Assembly (NCBI RefSeq): GCF_011057715.1
Contig: NZ_LNGH01000006.1
Coordinates: 28,699 to 92,698 of the forward strand
Direction of reading: 5' to 3'
DNA from: Marinitoga sp. 38H-ov
GTDB taxonomy: Bacteria; Thermotogota; Thermotogae; Petrotogales; Petrotogaceae
DNA: 64,000 nt
The notes beneath the pieces were generated by a model. The model saw nothing but the letters and a program-made list of their open reading frames with translations, was not told the DNA's origin and did not search any database. The position numbers were made by a program, and so were the translations under genes. The stretch's first letter is position 1; each line of letters begins with the position of its first letter. Shown here piece by piece: positions 17,684 to 26,858 of this stretch.

Positions 17684-18760
17684 TCAATCTAATATCATAA
17701 CTCCAGGTCTATATATTACATTATTATCTATATTAAATTTTAATTTTGGCCACATACTATTTTCATTCCAAGATATAAATTCTATTTTTTCATTATTTAA
17801 AATAAATGTATCTTCAGACTTTGTTCCTGTTATAGTTGGGTTCCAACAAAATGCCATTTTATCTTTTATTATTATTTCATTATTTGGTAATGCTAATGAT
17901 TCTCTTGTATTATATCCAATTATCCCTCCTTGATGATGCATATAAAATTCTTTTTCATATCCTAATTTAGTATATAATTCTTTTATTTTTTTAAACATAT
18001 ATGACATTGTTTTTCCAGGTTTTGTTTCATTTATAATCATAGCTTCTAATTTAGCATTTAACTCATGTTGTTTTATATAATCTATATCGTTAGAAAAAGA
18101 AAAAGCTCTTGTTAAAGATATTATAGGTCCTCCATTAGTAGTACAAATAGAAACAAAACCTTTATCTCCTATTTTTATTCTTCTTGGTAAATTATGCCTA
18201 TATTCTTTTCTTGAATTATCAGAAAATACTAATATAACATATGATGTAAAACCTTCTTTTTGTAAATCTCTGTATACATTGCCAGCAACTTCTAACTCTG
18301 TCATCTTTGGTGTAATATTAAGTAATGTTGATTCAAAAATTTCCATTACTGTTTTTCCATCATTTTTATATCTTTCTATATCCTCAAATTCCATTCTTAT
18401 TAATTTTATCTGTTCTTCTATATTATTTCCAATATTTATATCTGTTCCTAATTTATCCAATGATACTATATCTTTTACAATGTCAATATCTTTTTCATAC
18501 CACATATGAGAAATTATTTTTAGTTCAAAATCTTTTGTTATTTCTTCGTTTATTAATCTCTTTTCTTCTATATTATTGGTTATAAAATAAATATCATTTT
18601 TAGTTATTAATAATGAACCACTCGCTTTTTCATTTGATATTGAAATCCATCCTCTACCATTAAAAATCCATGAAAAGTTTATATTGTTTTTAAGCCATAT
18701 TCCTTCTAATCCTTCTTCTCTTAGTAATTCTCTAATTTTTTTGATTTTCAAAAAGCTCAC
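17684..18760 (-). CDS. M24 (aminopeptidase P/creatinase fold) protein lacking metal ligands
   Basis: A 358-residue protein with the creatinase N-terminal domain (about 1-120) and the M24 pita-bread fold. Catalytic M24 enzymes need D, D, H, E, E ligands. Here the first Asp region reads GDKGFVSICTTNGG and the second ISLTRAFSF, so both Asp are lost. The His region is HHQGGIIGY, and only the GTKSEDTFIL Glu clearly survives. It is therefore probably not a metallopeptidase. It is co-transcribed between xylulokinase and the ROK repressor, so a binding or sugar-related role is possible; this is unproven. Confidence 0.75.
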   Translation of the reverse strand: MSFLKIKKIRELLREEGLEGIWLKNNINFSWIFNGRGWISISNEKASGSLLITKNDIYFITNNIEEKRLINEEITKDFELKIISHMWYEKDIDIVKDIVSLDKLGTDINIGNNIEEQIKLIRMEFEDIERYKNDGKTVMEIFESTLLNITPKMTELEVAGNVYRDLQKEGFTSYVILVFSDNSRKEYRHNLPRRIKIGDKGFVSICTTNGGPIISLTRAFSFSNDIDYIKQHELNAKLEAMIINETKPGKTMSYMFKKIKELYTKLGYEKEFYMHHQGGIIGYNTRESLALPNNEIIIKDKMAFCWNPTITGTKSEDTFILNNEKIEFISWNENSMWPKLKFNIDNNVIYRPGVMILD

Positions 18761-18766
18761 CGCCTT

Positions 18767-20185
18767 TTATTTAAATAGATCTTTATTTGCTTTATACAGT
18801 TTTTTATACTTTTCATATATTTTATCATAATTAATTTTATTTTCTTTCTTATAGGTAATTTTATTATTATATTTTATCCATTTTTTTGCAATTTCTTTTA
18901 AATCCTTTTTATAATATCCAGAATACGCTAGCATTGCCGCCCCATATGCAGCACCTTCATTTATCTTAGGTTTTATTAAATTATGGCCTGTAATATCTGC
19001 TAAAATATTCATCCATTCTATACTATTAGTACCTCCACCTGTTATAGTTATATCACCTATTTTTTGATCTAAACCTTTTATTAATTCCAATGAGTCTCTT
19101 AATCCAAAAGAAACACCTTCATATATAGCTCTTAATACATCCCATTTGGAATTAAATGTTGATAGTCCAAAAATAATACCTTTTGCATATGGATCATTAT
19201 GTGGTGTTCTTTCACCATTTAAATATGGTAACACTATTACCCCATTTGAACCAGGTGAAACTTTAGAAATATTTTTATTTATTTCTTTAAAATCTTCTAT
19301 TATAAAATTTTCTCTAAACCAATTAAATGTATTTGTAGCTGATAACATTACTCCCATATAATATTTTATTCCAGGAACAACATGTTCAAACAAATGAATT
19401 CTTTTGTCATGATTACCATTTTTTATTGGTTTTAAAACTGTTCCAGAAGTTCCTATACTTATCATTGTCTCTTCTTCTATTACACCTATCCCTAGTGCAG
19501 AACAAGCATTATCCGCACCACCTGCAACTACAACAGTTTCATCGTATTTTACAGTACTGATAATTTCATTAGAATTTATTATTTTAGGTAAAATTTTTTC
19601 ATTAATATCAAATACCTCTAATACTTCATTGCTCCAATTTCTTTCTTTTATTGAATAAATTGCTGTTCCTGATGCATCAGAAAAATCTGTGCTATGTACA
19701 CCTGTCAATTTATAATTTATATAATCTTTAGGAAGCATTATCTTATCAATATTTTTATATATTTCAAAATTATTATTTTTTAACCATAGTAATTTTGGTA
19801 ATGTAAATCCTGTTAGAATTGGATTACCTAATATTTCTAAAACTTTATCTTCTCCTCCTAATTTTTCATTAGCGTATTCTACCTCTTTAAAAGTTCTTTG
19901 ATCACTCCATAATATTGAATTATATAATGGAGTATCATTTTTATCTAATACTACTAAACTATGCATTTGACCGCTTGTTGATATTGCATTTATTTTATAT
20001 TTTTTTGTTACTTCTTCTAAAATGCTTTCTGTATTTTCCCACCATTCTTCCGGATTCTGTTCAATCCATCCTGGTTTTTTAGATATTATATTTAAATTTC
20101 TATAAAATGTGTCCAAAACTTCTCCATTTTCATTTACAACTAAAGCTTTTATTCCTGTTGTTCCTATATCAAGTCCAAGAAACAT
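18767..20185 (-). CDS. xylB: Xylulokinase
   Basis: A 472-residue FGGY-family carbohydrate kinase. The N-terminal LGLDIGTTGIKALVV phosphate motif, SGQMHSLVVLD (substrate loop), LPKDYINYKLTG, SIGTSGTV, and the FGGY signature ITGGGTNSIEWMNILADITG agree with xylulokinase. It phosphorylates D-xylulose made by the neighbouring xylose isomerase, feeding the pentose phosphate pathway. It lies 11 bp after xylA in the minus-strand xylose operon. Confidence 0.95.
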   Translation of the reverse strand: MFLGLDIGTTGIKALVVNENGEVLDTFYRNLNIISKKPGWIEQNPEEWWENTESILEEVTKKYKINAISTSGQMHSLVVLDKNDTPLYNSILWSDQRTFKEVEYANEKLGGEDKVLEILGNPILTGFTLPKLLWLKNNNFEIYKNIDKIMLPKDYINYKLTGVHSTDFSDASGTAIYSIKERNWSNEVLEVFDINEKILPKIINSNEIISTVKYDETVVVAGGADNACSALGIGVIEEETMISIGTSGTVLKPIKNGNHDKRIHLFEHVVPGIKYYMGVMLSATNTFNWFRENFIIEDFKEINKNISKVSPGSNGVIVLPYLNGERTPHNDPYAKGIIFGLSTFNSKWDVLRAIYEGVSFGLRDSLELIKGLDQKIGDITITGGGTNSIEWMNILADITGHNLIKPKINEGAAYGAAMLAYSGYYKKDLKEIAKKWIKYNNKITYKKENKINYDKIYEKYKKLYKANKDLFK

Positions 20186-20196
20186 ATTTATTCCCC

Positions 20197-21492
20197 CTAA
20201 AACATATGCATGTTTATTATTAGTTCTAATAACTCCTGTTTTAAAGATTCTACTTTTTCAACCTTTTTATCCATTATATATTCTGATAATTTTTCTAAAT
20301 TAGTTTCTCCATTTAATATTTCTTTACCAAGATCATTATTAAATTTTTCATATCTTTTTTCCACCATTTCATCAATTATAGGCATTAATTTATTTGCAAT
20401 TCTCAATCCTAATGCAAAGGCATCTATTCCACTAATATGACCATAAAATAAATCTAATAAATCAGTAGATGCTCTTCTAACTTTTGCATCAAAATTAAAA
20501 CCTACATCAACACCATTATTTTTTAACACTTCATACATTGCAAATGTTGTCTCATATACATTTGTTGGAAATTGATCTGTATCCCAACCTAGTAATAAAT
20601 CACCTCTATTAGCATCTATACTACCTAATTTGTTATTTAACCTTGCATATCTTAATTCATGAGAAAATGTATGACCTGCTAATGTTGCATGATTAGCTTC
20701 TATATTTAATTTATAATCATTATCTAATCCATACTTTTTCAAAAACGCTATTACGCTTAAAGAATCATAATCATATTGATGTTTTGTTGGTTCTTTAGGT
20801 TTTGGCTCAATTAATAATACACCATTAAACCCTATCTTATTTTTATAATCAGAAACCATCTTTAAAAAATTAGCAAAATTTTTTTCTTCTAATTCTGAAT
20901 TAGTTAAAAGTAAATTATCATAGCCTTCTCTTCCACCCCATAATACATATCCTAAACCATTTAATTCATTTGTAATTTCTAATGCTTTTTTTACTTGGGC
21001 AGCTGCATATGCATACACTTCAGGATTTGGCGATGTTGCGGCTCCTTGTGCATATCTTGGATGAGAAAATAAATTTGCAGTTCCCCATAATAATTTAACT
21101 TTTGATGATTTCATATTTTCTTTTATTTTATCAACAACTTTATCTAAATTTTTATATGACTCTCTAATTGTTTCTCCTTCTGGAGCTATATCTACATCAT
21201 GAAATGTAAAATATTCTAAACCAAGCTTTTCACAAAATTCAAACATAGCATCCACCTTTGCATATGCAGAATCAAGTGGATCACTTAAGTCCCATGGTCT
21301 ATTCATTGTAGGAGATCCAAAAGGATCCATCCCTTTATTATTTAATGTATGCCAATATGCAACTGAAAATTTAAACCAATCCTTCATTTTTTTTCCCTTT
21401 ATCTCTTCTTCAGGATCATAATATCTATAACTTAATGGATTTTGAGATTTTTCACCTTCATATTTTATTTTATCTATATTTTTAAAAAACAT
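20197..21492 (-). CDS. xylA: Xylose isomerase
   Basis: A 431-residue class II (long) xylose isomerase. Signature segments include FTFHDVDIAPEG with the catalytic His, VLWGGREGYDNLL, LLIEPKPKEPTKHQYDYD with metal ligands, and NIEANHATLAGHTF. It converts D-xylose to D-xylulose with two divalent metals. Length and motifs match thermophilic class II enzymes. It has a strong AGGAGG site and lies in a close-packed operon with the permease upstream and xylB downstream. Confidence 0.96.
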   Translation of the reverse strand: MFFKNIDKIKYEGEKSQNPLSYRYYDPEEEIKGKKMKDWFKFSVAYWHTLNNKGMDPFGSPTMNRPWDLSDPLDSAYAKVDAMFEFCEKLGLEYFTFHDVDIAPEGETIRESYKNLDKVVDKIKENMKSSKVKLLWGTANLFSHPRYAQGAATSPNPEVYAYAAAQVKKALEITNELNGLGYVLWGGREGYDNLLLTNSELEEKNFANFLKMVSDYKNKIGFNGVLLIEPKPKEPTKHQYDYDSLSVIAFLKKYGLDNDYKLNIEANHATLAGHTFSHELRYARLNNKLGSIDANRGDLLLGWDTDQFPTNVYETTFAMYEVLKNNGVDVGFNFDAKVRRASTDLLDLFYGHISGIDAFALGLRIANKLMPIIDEMVEKRYEKFNNDLGKEILNGETNLEKLSEYIMDKKVEKVESLKQELLELIINMHMF

Positions 21493-21503
21493 ATTATTAC
21501 CTC

Positions 21504-22631
21504 CTAATCATTTTTTTTGCTTTCTATATCAAACCAAACTGCAAAAATTAATACTAATCCTTTTATAATTGATTGCCAAAACATTGGAACATTCATTAAA
21601 CTCATACCATTATCCAAACTTGCCATTACTATAGCTCCAATAACTGCACCAAAAGCATTTCCTATTCCTCCCATTAAACTTGTTCCACCTATTACACAAG
21701 CTGCTATTGCATCAAGTTCTGCTCCTTGTCCCGAAGCTACTGATGCAGCATCTAATCTCGCAGTCAAAAATATACCAGCTAATGCTGCCATTATCCCATT
21801 TATGATAAAAACTATAAAAGTTATTTTTTTTACATTAATACCTGCTACTATTGCTGCTTCTTTATTACCTCCTGATGCGTATATATATCTACCAAATACT
21901 GTATAATTTGATACATATAGAAATAAAATTAATAACAATATCATTACTAAAAAGAATATAGGAATTCCTCTATAACTATTTAATATATATACAAATGCAA
22001 ATATAAGAGATATATATATTACTAATTTAATAAATTCATATTTAAATGGTAATTTTGTCATATTATATTTTACTTTTTTCTTCCATTCTCTAAATTCAAA
22101 CAATGTAAATATAATTGCTGCAATAATTCCTAAAATATATCCTATTTTTTTATCTATATATCCCTTTCCTAAAACCTCATAAAAATTACTTAATGGCCCT
22201 ATAGTCGTACCTTTTGTTATACCAACTAAAATACCTCTAAAAATTAGCATCCCTCCAAGAGTAACAATAAATGCTGGAATTTTTCTGTTTGCTGTCCAAA
22301 AACCATTCCATATACCCACCAAAGCTCCCAATAAAATAACAATTATAAAAGATAATATAGGATTTAATCCTTTCCATACATCTAATATGGCTAATAATCC
22401 TCCACTAAGACCCACTACAGATCCTACTGATAAATCTATCTCACCTAAAACTATAACCCAAACCATGCCTATTGCTAATAAGGATATAAATATTGATTGT
22501 CTAAATAAATTTGATAAATTTCTTGGATTTAAAAAAAAGCCTTCAGTTAAAATTCCAAATATTATCCATATAGATATTAATGCAATTACCATCATATATT
22601 CTTTTAATTTTAAATTTTTTAATTTATTCAT
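21504..22631 (-). CDS. xylH: Xylose ABC transporter permease XylH
   Basis: A 375-residue BPD_transp_2 (RbsC/XylH-like) permease with about ten membrane helices. It has the family segments IVLGEIDLSVGSVVGLSGG and GQGAELDAIAACVIGGTSLMGG. It forms the membrane channel of a CUT2-class sugar transporter with XylG and XylF. A central charged insertion (about residues 180-195) matches XylH rather than RbsC. The stop/start overlap with xylG is one base. Confidence 0.93.
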   Translation of the reverse strand: MNKLKNLKLKEYMMVIALISIWIIFGILTEGFFLNPRNLSNLFRQSIFISLLAIGMVWVIVLGEIDLSVGSVVGLSGGLLAILDVWKGLNPILSFIIVILLGALVGIWNGFWTANRKIPAFIVTLGGMLIFRGILVGITKGTTIGPLSNFYEVLGKGYIDKKIGYILGIIAAIIFTLFEFREWKKKVKYNMTKLPFKYEFIKLVIYISLIFAFVYILNSYRGIPIFFLVMILLLILFLYVSNYTVFGRYIYASGGNKEAAIVAGINVKKITFIVFIINGIMAALAGIFLTARLDAASVASGQGAELDAIAACVIGGTSLMGGIGNAFGAVIGAIVMASLDNGMSLMNVPMFWQSIIKGLVLIFAVWFDIESKKND

Positions 22632-24142
22632 TAAAACACCCCCACTGCATAATTCATTATTTCTTCTTGAGTTATATCCTTTTTGGTATTATCAAACTCA
22701 GCAACTAAGTTTCCTTCATGCATTACTAAAATTCTATCGCTTATTCCTAGAATTTCTGGGAGTTCTGAAGAAACCATAATTATTGATAATCCATCAGCTG
22801 TTATTTCATTCATTAATTCATATATTTCTGATTTTGCCCCAATATCAATTCCTCTAGTTGGTTCATCAATTATTATTATTTTAGGATAAATCATAATATT
22901 TCTAGCTAACAATGCTTTTTGTTGATTTCCACCGCTAAGAGTAGTTATTTTTGATTCTGAACTACTTGTTTTTACCTTTAATTTTTCTATTTTTTCCTTT
23001 ACTAATTGCAACTCTTTATATTTATCTACATAAAGTTTATTCCTTAGATATAGTAAAGAAATATTTTCTCTAACTGTTAAGTTCGGAATAATTCCATAAG
23101 TTTTTCTTTCTTCTGTTAATAATGATATTCCGTTTTTTAAACTATCTTCAGGTGTTTTTATATTTAATTTCCTATCTTCTAAAAATATTTCGCCATTATA
23201 TTTTCCTTTATATGAACCATAAATACTGTTTACTAATTCACTTCTTCCAGCACCAACTAATCCAAAAATTCCTAATATTTCACTTTTTCTTAAATAAAAA
23301 CTTATATTATTAACTATTTTTTTCCCAAGTTTATTATATACATTAAAACTTTTTACTTCGAAAATAATTTTTTCTTCTGGCTTTATTTTTCTTATTGGAT
23401 ACATATATTTTATATCTCTTCCTACCATTAATTTGATTATTTTATCCTCATTATAATTTTCTTTAATATCTGTATTAATCAAGTTTCCATCTCTAAAGAC
23501 ACTTATAGTATCTGCTAATTCAAAAATCTCTTCAAGCTTATGAGAAATATATATAAATGATAATCCTTGTTGTTTTAACTCTCTAATTATATTGAATAAA
23601 ATTTCAGTTTCTTTTCTTGATAATGATGATGTTGGTTCATCTAAAATTAATATTTTTGGATTTTGAACTAACGTTTTAGCAATTTCTAATAATTGTTTTT
23701 CTCCTGCACCTAATTCTTTTACTTTAATTATGGGTTCAATATGAGACAATCCTACCTTTTTCAACCATTTTTTAGCTTCTAAATTTAAGTAATTCCAATT
23801 AATATAATTTTTGTTAATATTATTAAAATCTATAAACAAATTTTCAGTTACTGATAATTCATCAAACAATGATAATTCCTGATGAACAACAGAAATACCT
23901 TCTTTTTCAGAATCCTTTGTTGAATAAAATTTTTTTAACTTTCCTTCTAAATACAATTCTCCATTATAAGTACCATATGGATATATTCCGCATAATATTT
24001 TTACTAGAGTAGATTTTCCAGCTCCATTTTCTCCAACTATTGCATGTAATTCATTTTTTTTTATTTTTAAATTTATATTATTTAATGCTTTTACACCAGG
24101 AAATTCTTTAGATATATTTTTAGTTTCTAATATATAATTCAA
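22631..24142 (-). CDS. xylG: Xylose ABC transporter ATPase XylG (tandem domains)
   Basis: A 503-residue CUT2 ATPase with two ABC domains. The first has GENGAGKSTLVKILCG (Walker A), the signature-like ELGAGEKQLLEIAKTL and ILDEPTSSLSRKE (Walker B). The second has the degenerate FGLVGAGRSELVNSI, LSGGNQQKALLARNIM and IIDEPTRGIDIGAKSE. This arrangement is typical for XylG/RbsA/MglA proteins, where the N-terminal half carries most catalysis. It lies between xylF and xylH. Confidence 0.94.
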   Translation of the reverse strand: MNYILETKNISKEFPGVKALNNINLKIKKNELHAIVGENGAGKSTLVKILCGIYPYGTYNGELYLEGKLKKFYSTKDSEKEGISVVHQELSLFDELSVTENLFIDFNNINKNYINWNYLNLEAKKWLKKVGLSHIEPIIKVKELGAGEKQLLEIAKTLVQNPKILILDEPTSSLSRKETEILFNIIRELKQQGLSFIYISHKLEEIFELADTISVFRDGNLINTDIKENYNEDKIIKLMVGRDIKYMYPIRKIKPEEKIIFEVKSFNVYNKLGKKIVNNISFYLRKSEILGIFGLVGAGRSELVNSIYGSYKGKYNGEIFLEDRKLNIKTPEDSLKNGISLLTEERKTYGIIPNLTVRENISLLYLRNKLYVDKYKELQLVKEKIEKLKVKTSSSESKITTLSGGNQQKALLARNIMIYPKIIIIDEPTRGIDIGAKSEIYELMNEITADGLSIIMVSSELPEILGISDRILVMHEGNLVAEFDNTKKDITQEEIMNYAVGVF

Positions 24143-24170
24143 ATATATCCCTCCTAGATTTGTATTTTAT

Positions 24171-24200
24171 ATGTATAGGGATGTTTTCATCCCTATACAT
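24171..24200. promoter_or_regulatory. Perfect 13-bp stem-loop between xylF and xylG
   Basis: ATGTATAGGGATG (24171-24183) and CATCCCTATACAT (24188-24200) pair perfectly around a TTTT loop. On the transcribed minus strand it lies 18 nt after the xylF stop and is not followed by a U run. It more likely stabilises the xylF 3' end, or acts as a partial terminator, than a full stop. This would raise binding protein over permease and ATPase, as in other sugar ABC operons. Confidence 0.7.
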
Positions 24201-24217
24201 CTTTATTTGATTTATTA

Positions 24218-25240
24218 TTATTTGATTTCTGGCCATTCATTTTTAGGTACATTTTTATAAACATCTTCCAATTTATGAAAACCATCTTTTATTATTGTAT
24301 CTACTAAATTTGATTTATCAACAGGAATAGGTTCTAAGAAAAATGTTGGAACTTCTTTAACTCCATTGTTAACATATCCATTTGTTATTACTTTAATTTT
24401 ATTAGCAGCTGATATAGCCATAAGTGCTGCTTGAGTTGCAAGGCTATCTATTGGTTTATATACTGTCATTGTTTGAAGTCCTTCTACAATTCTTTGACAT
24501 GCAGCTAAATCTGCATCTTGTCCAGATACTAACACTTTACCTGCTAATCCTTGTTCTTTTAAAGCCTCAATTGCTCCACCAGCTGTACTATCATTAGAAG
24601 CTACTATAGCATCAATATTATTTCTTGTTGCTGTTAATGCATTTTCAATTATTTTTAATGCTTCTTGTGGAAGCCAATCTTTTGCCCATTGATCACCAAC
24701 AATTTTTATTTTTCCGCTATCTATATATGGTTTTAATATTTTCATTTGACCTTCTCTAAATAAATATGCATTATTATCTGTAGGTGAACCTCCTAATAAG
24801 AAATAATTTCCTTCAGGTTTTTTTTCAACTAAATATTTTGCTTGATATTCACCAACTTTTATAGGATCAAATGTGACATAATAATCTACTTCACAATTCA
24901 TTAATAATCTGTCATATGCAATAACAGGAATTCCATTTTCATGTGCTTCTTTTACTATACTTCCCATTACTTTACCATTGTGAGGTAAAATAACTAATAC
25001 ATCTACACCTTGAGCTATCATATTTTCTGCTTGTGAAAGTTGTAATGTATCATCTCCATTAGCAGATTGAACAATTACCTTTGCACCTAATTTCTTTGCA
25101 ACTGATACAAAAATATCTCTATCTTTTTGCCATCTTTCAAGTCTTAAATTGTCCATGGATAATCCTATGACAATATCTTTTGAAATACCTATAATCACTA
25201 AACCAACTAATAAAATAACTAAAAAAGATAACCTTTTCAT
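24218..25240 (-). CDS. xylF: Xylose ABC transporter substrate-binding protein XylF
   Basis: A 340-residue periplasmic sugar-binding protein. It has a signal peptide (about residues 1-20, VILLVGLVIIGISK) and the type I periplasmic-binding fold. Segments are IGLSMDNLRLERWQKDRDIF, QGVDVLVILPHNG, VIAYDRLLMN and SGQDADLAACQRIVEG, which match XylF closely. No lipobox cysteine is seen. It is the promoter-proximal gene of the xylose operon, with an AGGGAAG-like site before ATG, and is followed by a stem-loop that probably boosts its level. Confidence 0.94.
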   Translation of the reverse strand: MKRLSFLVILLVGLVIIGISKDIVIGLSMDNLRLERWQKDRDIFVSVAKKLGAKVIVQSANGDDTLQLSQAENMIAQGVDVLVILPHNGKVMGSIVKEAHENGIPVIAYDRLLMNCEVDYYVTFDPIKVGEYQAKYLVEKKPEGNYFLLGGSPTDNNAYLFREGQMKILKPYIDSGKIKIVGDQWAKDWLPQEALKIIENALTATRNNIDAIVASNDSTAGGAIEALKEQGLAGKVLVSGQDADLAACQRIVEGLQTMTVYKPIDSLATQAALMAISAANKIKVITNGYVNNGVKEVPTFFLEPIPVDKSNLVDTIIKDGFHKLEDVYKNVPKNEWPEIK

Positions 25241-25270
25241 GACTCTTCCCTCCCATATGATTTTTTAATT

Positions 25271-25299
25271 TTAATTAATTCCTTCCTGGAATTAATTAA
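25271..25299. promoter_or_regulatory. Candidate XylR operator (12-bp inverted repeat)
   Basis: TTAATTAATTCC and GGAATTAATTAA form a perfect inverted repeat separated by five bases (TTCCT). It lies 30 bp upstream of xylF, just downstream of the minus-strand -10-like TATACT (complement of 25310-25315). A bound dimer there would block the operon. ROK repressors bind AT-rich palindromes of this size. The assignment to XylR is inference. Confidence 0.65.
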
Positions 25300-25321
25300 T
25301 TCTGTGTATAGTATAATATTT

Positions 25322-25350
25322 TTTACATTAATATAAAAATCCCGTATAAT
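25322..25350 (+). promoter_or_regulatory. Promoter of the HAD phosphatase gene
   Basis: TTTACA (25322-25327) and TATAAT (25345-25350) are separated by 17 bp, a near-ideal housekeeping promoter. It reads rightward, away from the xylose operon, about 60 bp before the HAD start codon. Confidence 0.65.
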
Positions 25351-25419
25351 TTATTTAAGATTAATTATCTATAATTTTTGGCAATTATATTAAAAAATTA
25401 TGAATTTTCGGAGGTAATT

Positions 25420-26055
25420 ATGAATATTGTATTTGATTTAGACGGAACACTTGTAAAAACAGAAAACATTGCATTGCCCGCTATTAGAAATGTTTTAAAA
25501 GATTTAAATTATGATCCAAATATTCCAAATTCTGAAATATTTAAATATATAGGTTATACCATAGATGATATTTTTGAAGGTCTTTTAAAAACTAATGATA
25601 ATAAAATAATATTAAAAGCTATTGATCTGCTTGATAAATATGAAATAGAAATAATTAAAAATACTGATATAAATAATATTTTTTTTGATGGTACATTTGA
25701 AGTTTTAAAAGAATTAAAAAAAGAACATAAATTATATATACTTTCAAATTGCAATATAAAATATTTAAATGCATTATTAGAAAAAGGATTAAACAAATAT
25801 ATTGATTCTCCTCATTGTGCAGAAATGTATAATTGGAAAGAAAAAGATTATGTTTTAAAATTAATATCAAATAATAATAAGGATTTTATTATGGTTGGAG
25901 ACAGGCATAAAGATATAGAAGCTGCTAAATATAATGGTTTTCTCTCTGTAGGTTGTGCATATGGTTTTGGTTTAGAGGAAGTAAAAGATGCTGATTATAT
26001 TATAAATGATATTAAAGAATTGCTTTCTATTACAAAAAAAATAAGCCAGGATTAA
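25420..26055 (+). CDS. HAD-family phosphatase (phosphoglycolate phosphatase-like)
   Basis: A 211-residue HAD hydrolase. Motif I is VFDLDGTLVKTE at the N-terminus with the catalytic DXD. Motif II is YILSNC near residue 106 and motif IV is MVGDRHKDIEAAKYNG. The helical cap after motif I is of the Gph/PGMB type. The substrate cannot be told from sequence. I chose the ATG at 25420 because it follows a GGAGG and starts directly at motif I; an upstream in-frame start adds 14 unlikely residues. It is a single-gene unit ending in a terminator. Confidence 0.88.
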   Translation: MNIVFDLDGTLVKTENIALPAIRNVLKDLNYDPNIPNSEIFKYIGYTIDDIFEGLLKTNDNKIILKAIDLLDKYEIEIIKNTDINNIFFDGTFEVLKELKKEHKLYILSNCNIKYLNALLEKGLNKYIDSPHCAEMYNWKEKDYVLKLISNNNKDFIMVGDRHKDIEAAKYNGFLSVGCAYGFGLEEVKDADYIINDIKELLSITKKISQD

Positions 26056-26070
26056 TTTCCTGGCTATTTT
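26044..26070. terminator. Terminator after the HAD gene
   Basis: AGCCAGGA (26044-26051) pairs with TCCTGGCT (26058-26065), followed by ATTTTT. The left arm overlaps the last HAD codons, and the hairpin also covers the stop of the converging hypothetical gene. Confidence 0.8.
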
Positions 26071-26381
26071 TCTCTAACTTCAAATATAATTTCTAATCTT
26101 AATGAATTGTCTCTAAAATCTGGAGCTTTTTGCTTCCAAGATTCTAATTTTGTTTTTGTCTCATCTACATATTCTTCATAACATAATTCACAGCTTCCAG
26201 AACGATAAAATTTGATAAATCTAATTCTACTATCCTCTTCTACTAAACCGAATGATGAATCTTCATCTTCAAGTATAACCTTGCTTATAATCTCTAAAGA
26301 TTTTTCATCCTTTATTTCTTCTTGGAAAAATTTATTCACTTCTTCATAATTCTTAAATTTTTTAAATAACCTTTTATGCAT
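26064..26381 (-). CDS. Conserved-looking small protein of unknown function
   Basis: A 105-residue acidic, soluble protein that I do not recognise. It is largely helical at first (FKNYEEVNKFFQEEIKDEKSLEII) and then β-rich. It has two cysteines in SGSCELCYEEYVDE. It is 9 bp downstream of rlmH on the same strand with a GGAGG site, so it belongs to the rlmH-rodA unit. It has no signal peptide or membrane segment. Confidence 0.7.
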   Translation of the reverse strand: MHKRLFKKFKNYEEVNKFFQEEIKDEKSLEIISKVILEDEDSSFGLVEEDSRIRFIKFYRSGSCELCYEEYVDETKTKLESWKQKAPDFRDNSLRLEIIFEVREK

Positions 26382-26390
26382 AAATACCTC

Positions 26391-26849
26391 CTAATAGTGA
26401 TATTTTTCGTTATTATTTATTTTAAATGCTCTATATAATTGTTCTAATAATAATAAAACCGCCATTTCATGTGTAAATGTCATTTTAGATATAGATAATA
26501 AATAATCTGCATTGTTTTTTATATCTTCATGATGACCTAACGGACCGCCTATAAAAAAGGAAATATTCTTTTTACCTATTCTCCATGTTTCTATTTTTTT
26601 AGCAAAGTCTATAGAAGATAATTCTTTTCCTTTTTCATCTAAAACTACTTTAAAAACATCTGGTAAAAAATATTTATCAAATTTTTCCTTATCTTGTTTT
26701 TTATATTCTTCTGGTTTATTTAAATCATTAGACAGAGGTAATTCTATTAATTCTACTCTGTCATATTTACTACTCCATTTTAAATATTGTTCTATTCCCA
26801 TTTTTATAAACTTTGTTTTTGGTTTTCCTATTACAAATATTTTAATCAT
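26391..26849 (-). CDS. rlmH: 23S rRNA (pseudouridine(1915)-N3)-methyltransferase RlmH
   Basis: A 152-residue SPOUT-family methyltransferase. It has VVLDEKGKELSSIDFAKKIE, the SAM-binding FFIGGPLGHHEDI knot motif and SISKMTFTHEMAVLLLLEQLYRAF. It methylates pseudouridine 1915 in helix 69 of 23S rRNA. The C-terminal tail reads NNEKYHY where most RlmH proteins end in a YHK-like sequence, a small variation. Tight spacing with both neighbours implies co-transcription. Confidence 0.95.
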   Translation of the reverse strand: MIKIFVIGKPKTKFIKMGIEQYLKWSSKYDRVELIELPLSNDLNKPEEYKKQDKEKFDKYFLPDVFKVVLDEKGKELSSIDFAKKIETWRIGKKNISFFIGGPLGHHEDIKNNADYLLSISKMTFTHEMAVLLLLEQLYRAFKINNNEKYHY

Positions 26850-26858
26850 AATATCATC

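Noticed and set aside
17684..18760. Plain annotation as Xaa-Pro aminopeptidase
   Set aside because: The fold fits but both metal-binding Asp motifs are missing, so an activity label would be misleading.
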